Program-made: the position numbers and the translations under genes
Shown: positions 60,035 through 64,000 of the stretch, piece by piece
Numbering within the stretch: the first letter of the stretch is position 1
Layout of the letters: each line of letters starts with the position of its first letter
The notes under the pieces: model-generated
The model's database searches: none
Told to the model about the DNA's origin: nothing
What the model saw: the letters and a program-made list of their open reading frames with translations, nothing else
From: Sambucus nigra
Lineage: Eukaryota; Streptophyta; Magnoliopsida; Dipsacales; Adoxaceae
Assembly: GCA_949130495.1 (NCBI GenBank)
Contig: OX422211.1
Location: 636,129,717 to 636,193,716, forward strand
Direction of reading: 5' to 3'
Length of the DNA: 64,000 nucleotides

Positions 60035-60780
60035 ATATATGTGCGTGTGTGTGTGTATATGTGTGTGTGCGCATGTGTGGTGGGTGGGGGTGGGGAGGGG
60101 GGTGGGGCAGGGTGGGGGGAGGGGTAGGGATGAGGGGCTATTTGTTTGTGTGTGGTGTGTGTGCATGTGTGTGCGTGTGTGTCTGGTGGGAGAAGGGGGT
60201 GGGGCAGGGTGGGGGAAGGGGGAAGAGGGTGGGGCAGGGTGGGGGCGAGGGAGTAGGGATGGGTGGGTGGGTGGTGGGGTAGGGGTGGGGGGCTGCGTGT
60301 GTGTGTGTGTATGTGTGTATGTGCGCGTGTGTGTAGTGTGGGTGTATGTGCGTGTTTGTGCATAATGTCCCTTGTAAACGAATTGATTGGTTATTAATTT
60401 TTTTAGTAAATTAATATATGATTGCCCCTCATTATAAATTAGTAAATTAATATATGATTAATTATGAAAGTAGGATTGCCCCTAATTGTAAATTAGTAAA
60501 TTAATAATTGTATACTTTAATTGATGAAAATAATTAATTGAGTAGATGAATTAGAAGGAGTACGGGATACACATTTGTTGTTGACATTGTTGTTGGATTA
60601 TAATGGATCGATGTTGGGTTGGTTAGTTTTAAAAGTGGCATTACCACTGGATTATTGTCCATATGGGGGTGAGATTTTTCAACTTTTTTTGAAAATTACT
60701 TTGTATATCGAACAATATATATATATAGTATGATAATTAAATGAAACATACTTGAAATTTCATATAGTGAGCATAGATAC
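58920..60780 (+). repeat. Tandem duplication inside the CACTA element, two units of about 0.92 kb
   Basis: Unit 1 (about 58920-59841) and unit 2 (about 59842-60780) share a CCCCCGCCAATTCTTCCCTCC start, CT and TG/AT microsatellites, G-rich tracts, and a TTAGTAAATTAATATATGATT region, and end with CATATAGTG-GCATAGATAC. Within each unit a piece of about 65 bp (GATTGCCCCTCATTGTAAAT) is also doubled. Open frames here are simple-sequence artefacts. Confidence 0.9.
59155..59375 (+). repeat. G-rich tract, unit 1
   Basis: Many runs of three to six G (such as GGGTGGGGGTGGGGAGGGGG) separated by short gaps, with strong potential for four-stranded DNA or RNA. The counterpart is at about 60079-60290. Confidence 0.85.
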
Positions 60781-61118
60781 TAGCCTTCTAGTTCTTATGC
60801 ATACGCATTCAATAGCCCTTAGACCCGTTTGAGAGTCATTACCCCTATAATGAGATCCCTCGAATGATCTCGTTTGGATAGTTTGGGACTGCATAATTTC
60901 TGTATAATATTCTTAGTGGCTTAAATTTGTTACTTTTGGAGGAACTTTCTATTATAAATTTAATTTGAATTTGAAATTTAAGTTTTGTTTATACTAATCC
61001 ATGAATATACGCTTCTTACCTTTAATAGGTGATTAGTACATAGTTATTTGGGGTGTCCTATTTGTGGAGAGGAGACTGAATCTCTTCGTCTATCCTTTAG
61101 CTCAAAAAATGAAGCGAG

Positions 61119-61401
61119 AATTCCCTTCATATCCGAACACTAAGAAATGTCATAATCCTATGGAATGATGCTCTGTAAATTCCATCCAACCGTTGTGTAG
61201 ACAAACATCACTAGTTGAAGTTGTCAATTCCACTTTCCATACCCCAACACTTGGAACCTCTAGTAAAACATGGGAAAATATGGAAAGTGGAATTGACAAC
61301 TTCAACTGGTGATGTTTGGATACACAGCGGTTGGAAGGAATTTGCACAGCATAACTCCATAGGATTATGGCATTTCTTAGTGTTCAGATATGAAGGGAAT
61401 T
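61119..61401. repeat. Inverted repeat with 123-bp arms, 37-nt loop
   Basis: The left arm 61119-61241 is the reverse complement of the right arm 61279-61401, without gaps. I count 11 mismatches in 123 (about 91% identity). Both arms encode the same B3-domain segment on opposite strands. A transcript across it would fold into a long hairpin. It lies in the middle of the CACTA element. Confidence 0.92.
61125..61265 (-). pseudogene. B3 DNA-binding domain fragment, left arm
   Basis: The minus strand reads VLLEVPSVGVWKVELTTST, then DVCLHNGWMEFTEHHSIGL, a TGA, and HFLVFGYEGNS. B3 domains of the REM type read P-G--W-VEL, W--GW-EF-E-YSI, G-FLVF-YEGNS. The stop stands where the right arm has TGG. It includes a few residues upstream of the arm (in the loop), so this arm holds slightly more of the domain. 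B3 proteins are plant transcription factors. Confidence 0.75.
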
Positions 61402-61410
61402 ATATTTGAC
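61272..61410 (+). pseudogene. B3 DNA-binding domain fragment, right arm
   Basis: The plus strand reads IWKVELTTSTGDVWIHSGW, KEFAQHNSIGLWHFLVF and RYEGNYI, then a stop. It is closer to the B3 consensus than the left arm (DVW, GW-EF, FLVFRYEGN). About 45 residues, less than half of a B3 domain, and no gene around it, so it is a captured piece and not a functional gene. Confidence 0.78.
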
Positions 61411-61415
61411 ACGAT

Positions 61416-61484
61416 TGCCCGGTGTACATTAGTTGGAAGGAGGTGCCATATGAGCTCAAGTTAGCTGTTTGGGTGGCACTATAG
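61416..61484 (+). pseudogene. Possible scrap of a CACTA accessory transposase
   Basis: It reads CPVYISWKEVPYELKLAVW before a stop. The pattern W-VP-LK-W occurs near the start of conserved regions in plant En/Spm accessory proteins (Transposase_24-like). The fragment is too short to be sure. Confidence 0.35.
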
Positions 61485-61729
61485 GTAAATTAGTGTTCGA
61501 TGGATATGAATCGTTAAAGACTCGTCTGCACAATTTTGGTAGAATTTTTTTGCACTCGATGAATTTGAATTCTTTTAAGAGTAGTCATGCACAATTTCGA
61601 TACATTTTAATTTTTATTGTGAATGAATTATAATATTAAACTATGCTTTATCATTTTTTTTCTTGTTTTAGCTTAATTCTATTATTATGAATATTTGCTT
61701 GTTGTTAGCCCACCCCTTATGATAATCCT

Positions 61730-62432
61730 GGCTCCTCCCTTGGTTATGCCACATGTTTATTTAAGCTTCTTCGAAGGATTTCCAACGTAAAGTCTCTTTC
61801 ATTATCATATTATACCATGTTGGTGAGCTATAATATCTCTGCTATTATTGCTTGCATAAATGACTATATTTTTTAGATTTATTACTTTTCAATTCATTTA
61901 TAAAATCTCTCTTGTGCAGTGTCTTGCAGTGGTTGATTCTTATAGTGGAACTGGAACTGGAACTGGAAATTGGTGTTGGATTTTCTCAAAAGTTGTCCTC
62001 TTCTATAGGTTCTTATCTTTGAGGTACGTCAGGGGTTCATAACATAACTTCCAGCTAAATAGTTTGTAGATTTGAGATAATTGATGGTGATGTTGTTTCT
62101 TCTTATATTTGGGTTTTTAATTTTGTTGTGAACAAATTGGGACATCGTGGTTGGAATGGTATGTACCTGATTGTTTGAGATCACAGCTAAAGACAATTGA
62201 AATTACGGGATTGGGGTCGAATTATGGAGTTGAACAATTGAGGTACTTTGTGGAGAATGCCAAAGTTTTAGAGAAAACTATAATAAAGATGAAAGGTAGT
62301 GTTGAACAATTAAAGCTTCCAAAGTGTTCAAAGCACATGATTAGTAAAATAAGTAAATTAATAAGAACATTAAAACGACAAAAATATAGCATGACACGAA
62401 GCTCTCCCGTTTGCATATTGTTTCTATTTTGA
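61730..62432 (+). pseudogene. F-box/FBD/LRR-type gene fragment captured by the CACTA element
   Basis: The blocks are: 61750-61800, FKLLRRISNVKSLSLS, an LRR typical of plant F-box/FBD proteins; about 61935-62000, LELELEIGVG with a GGAACT repeat expanded four-fold, after a possible intron acceptor (TTGTGCAG near 61919); and 62133-62290, WLEWYVPDCLRSQLKTIEI, then GVEQLRYFVENAKVLEKTII, the FBD domain (usual form VP-CL-S-LK-VE, E-YFLKNAKVLEKM-I). The F-box itself is absent and frames change between blocks. Full proteins would act in SCF ubiquitin ligases; this fragment cannot. It lies downstream of the B3 hairpin on the same strand. Confidence 0.75.
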
Positions 62433-62554
62433 ATGTATATTTGCATTATCTCTAGTTTATTTGGATATATGTTGTTTGAACAGGTACAAATATACTGCTG
62501 GGCAGTGGCAGTGGCCATACTGTCCAGCATATTTTTTTTTCAATTCTGCCCAGA

Positions 62555-62828
62555 ATTGTCACGATCAATGACCGTGACAAGTCTGTGACAAAGGATAATT
62601 ATCACGGACTTGTCACGGTCCGTGATAATTATAAACTGTGGTGGGCTTGTCACGGTCCTAAACCGTGACAAAACTTATCATGGTCAGGGACCGTGACATG
62701 ACCGTGACAATTCTAATGAGCTTATCACGGTCCATGACCGTGAAAAAAAAGTTGTCTCGCCCAGAATTGTCACGGTCGTTGACCTTGACAAGTTGAACTT
62801 GTTAAGGTCAATGACCGTGACAATTCGG
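62555..62828 (-). repeat. Right subterminal repeats of the CACTA element
   Basis: The same motif family as the left end (GTCACGGTC and GACCGTGACAA, in direct and inverted form), about ten copies. Confidence 0.9.
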
Positions 62829-62832
62829 CAGA

Positions 62833-62844
62833 TTTGGTGTAGTG
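62833..62844 (-). repeat. Right terminal inverted repeat of the CACTA element
   Basis: TTTGGTGTAGTG, the exact inverse of the left end. Confidence 0.95.
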
Positions 62845-62847
62845 ATC
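62845..62847. repeat. Right target-site duplication ATC of the CACTA element
   Basis: It follows GGTGTAGTG and is identical to 58663-58665. Three bases is the usual CACTA duplication. Confidence 0.95.
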
Positions 62848-64000
62848 CTTGAGAAACCCACTATCAAGGTATCCATGTCAACTTTCTTCCTTTTTCCGGC
62901 TTGTCTTCAATAGAGGTTGAGTGCATGGCTTTCGTCACTGCCTTGGCTTCAGTTACATGGGCCTTCCTATCAACGACTTCTAACCCTCCTCCTTGTAGGC
63001 TCCCGAAGATTATGTCAACATCTAACGAGATCATATTAAGTCTTTTCACGGGGCCATGGTCGTCTCTCGGTGGGAGGTCAGGGTCATCTTCATCCTCTAA
63101 AGGGTCGTTTCTTCTATTGGTAGGATCTTCTCTGCATGCTTTGCTCCTCTTCTTCCTGGGGTCGTCCCCTCGGCCCCTCTTGAAGGCACCCTTGTCCACA
63201 TATTTTCTTAACTTCCCTTCTTTCAGCATTTTCTTAATTTCATCTGTCAGAGCAAAACACTTATCGGTCAAATGGCCATGGTCTTGGTGAAATTCACAAC
63301 ATAGGTTTTTGTTCCTCTTTTGAGGAGGTGCCCTCAACTTCTCAGGACAATTTAAGGAGCGGTCTCTCTTTATCTCATTCAGAATGTGTTTGCAACTGAC
63401 CGTTAGGGGGTTGTAATAAGAGAATTTATCATTCGTTAACCTTTTCTTCCTCTCCTTATTCTTTTTCTGGTACTTACACCTGCTGGAGCCTCCTCTTTCA
63501 TCTTCGTATTTGGCGGCCATCGCCTCTTTGACGTTCATCACTTTCCTCGCCATTGATAACAACTCGGCCATTGACTTCGGGGGGTCTTCAGCAAGGTTCC
63601 ATAATAGCTTTCCTTTTTAGAGTCCCCCAATGAGGGCCGTCATGGCTATACTTTCCTCGTAGTCCTCGACCTCTAGCTTCTCCTTGTTAAATCTGGCTAT
63701 GTAGTCTCTTACGCTATCATTTTCCCCTGCTTAACATAGAGCAGGTATGTGGTCTTCTTCTATGTCCTCACTCCGAAGTAAAAGTTGTGGATGAATCGCT
63801 CTGCTAGCTGTTTAAAGCTTTAAATGGAGTTTTTTGGAAAAGAGGTAAACCAGATATGTGTAGCCCCGGTCAAAGTTCTCGAGAGGGCTCTGCACCTCAT
63901 CTCATCTGAGATAGAGTATATATCTATAGTAGACTGGTACATGTCGATATGGTGGACGGGGTTGGTACTCCCGTCATACCTTGGGGTAACCACAGGTGGC
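62848..64000 (-). pseudogene. gag of element C, continuing past the window end
   Basis: The frame 62864-63571 holds MAELLSMARKVMNVKEAM, the zinc motif CEFHQDHGHLTDKC, KLRKYVDKGAFKRGRGDDP and DDPDLPPRDDHGPVKRLNM. Upstream text (63600-64000) includes YVKQG, the site where element B has a stop, and the TMDVYQSTIDI-like capsid part. A TAA near 63616 breaks the frame. It is the counterpart of 54040-55200 in element B. Confidence 0.88.

Larger units (their letters stand above)
58666..62844 (+). mobile_element. Non-autonomous CACTA transposon (4179 bp) with captured gene pieces
   Basis: Ends are CACTACACCAAA (58666-58677) and its exact inverse TTTGGTGTAGTG (62833-62844), flanked by ATC. Dense subterminal copies of CACGGTCATTGACCGTGA-type motifs lie inside both ends. 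The interior has a 0.92-kb tandem duplication, an inverted repeat encoding a B3-domain piece on each arm, a possible transposase scrap and an F-box/FBD-LRR gene fragment. No TNP2-type transposase is present, so movement would need proteins from another element. Carrying host gene pieces makes it a Pack-CACTA type. Confidence 0.96.
36027..64000 (-). mobile_element. Tat-type Ty3/gypsy element C, nested, runs off the right edge
   Basis: The 3' LTR is at 36027-36926, preceded by GTCAT (36022-36026), a candidate half of its duplication. Then come an antisense gene remnant, a tandem array, integrase, the second RNase H and part of RNase H/RT up to 44359. RT resumes at 57142 after element B, protease ends at 58665, and gag resumes at 62848 after a CACTA element and runs to the window end. 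The 5' LTR lies outside. The extra (archaeal-type) RNase H and antisense Transposase_28-like gene are hallmarks of the Tat branch. Frames are broken throughout. Confidence 0.92.

Overview
The window looks like a repeat-dominated region of a flowering-plant nuclear genome, probably a eudicot. No intact host gene, rRNA or tRNA is recognisable. Almost everything that can be identified is a transposable element or a decayed piece of one: Ty3/gypsy elements of the Tat type, a chromovirus, Ty1/copia and CACTA elements. Large microsatellites and satellite-like arrays lie between them. The species cannot be determined from this sequence.

Layout. 1-1270: C-terminal part of a CACTA (TNP2-type) transposase. 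2020-3345: two tandem arrays, with periods of about 169 bp and 47-48 bp. 3870-5665: a multi-exon pseudogene of the plant mobile domain (MAIN/PMD) family. 7270-13650: an old, heavily decayed Tat/Ogre-like gypsy element on the minus strand. 14690-15345: a 160-170 bp tandem repeat. 15400-19500: AT-rich and unassigned. 19510-23070 plus 34004-34580: a decayed copia element (minus), split by a complete chromovirus at 23071-34003 (plus). That chromovirus has LTRs of about 3.0 kb, a 5-bp target duplication GTGGA, an initiator-Met PBS and a C-terminal chromodomain. 34953-36020: a large AAT microsatellite and AT-rich DNA.

36027-64000 is one nested complex. An older Tat-type element (called C here, minus strand, running off the right edge) was split inside its reverse transcriptase by a second, complete copy of the same family (B, 44365-57136, duplication GTAGA). 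Its gag/protease region was split again by a 4179-bp CACTA element (58666-62844, duplication ATC). Comparing B with C proves both insertions to the base.

How the parts work together. In both Tat elements gag-protease-RT-RNase H-second RNase H-integrase is on the minus strand. An antisense, intron-containing gene with a Transposase_28-like domain starts just inside the 3' LTR and runs toward pol. The two transcription units converge on a long tandem array whose units can fold into hairpins. The CACTA element has lost most transposase coding capacity but carries pieces of host genes: an F-box/FBD-LRR fragment, and a B3-domain fragment present twice in inverted orientation, which would make a hairpin of about 123-bp arms. 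That hairpin is the most interesting object in the window, as a possible source of small RNAs against B3-family genes.
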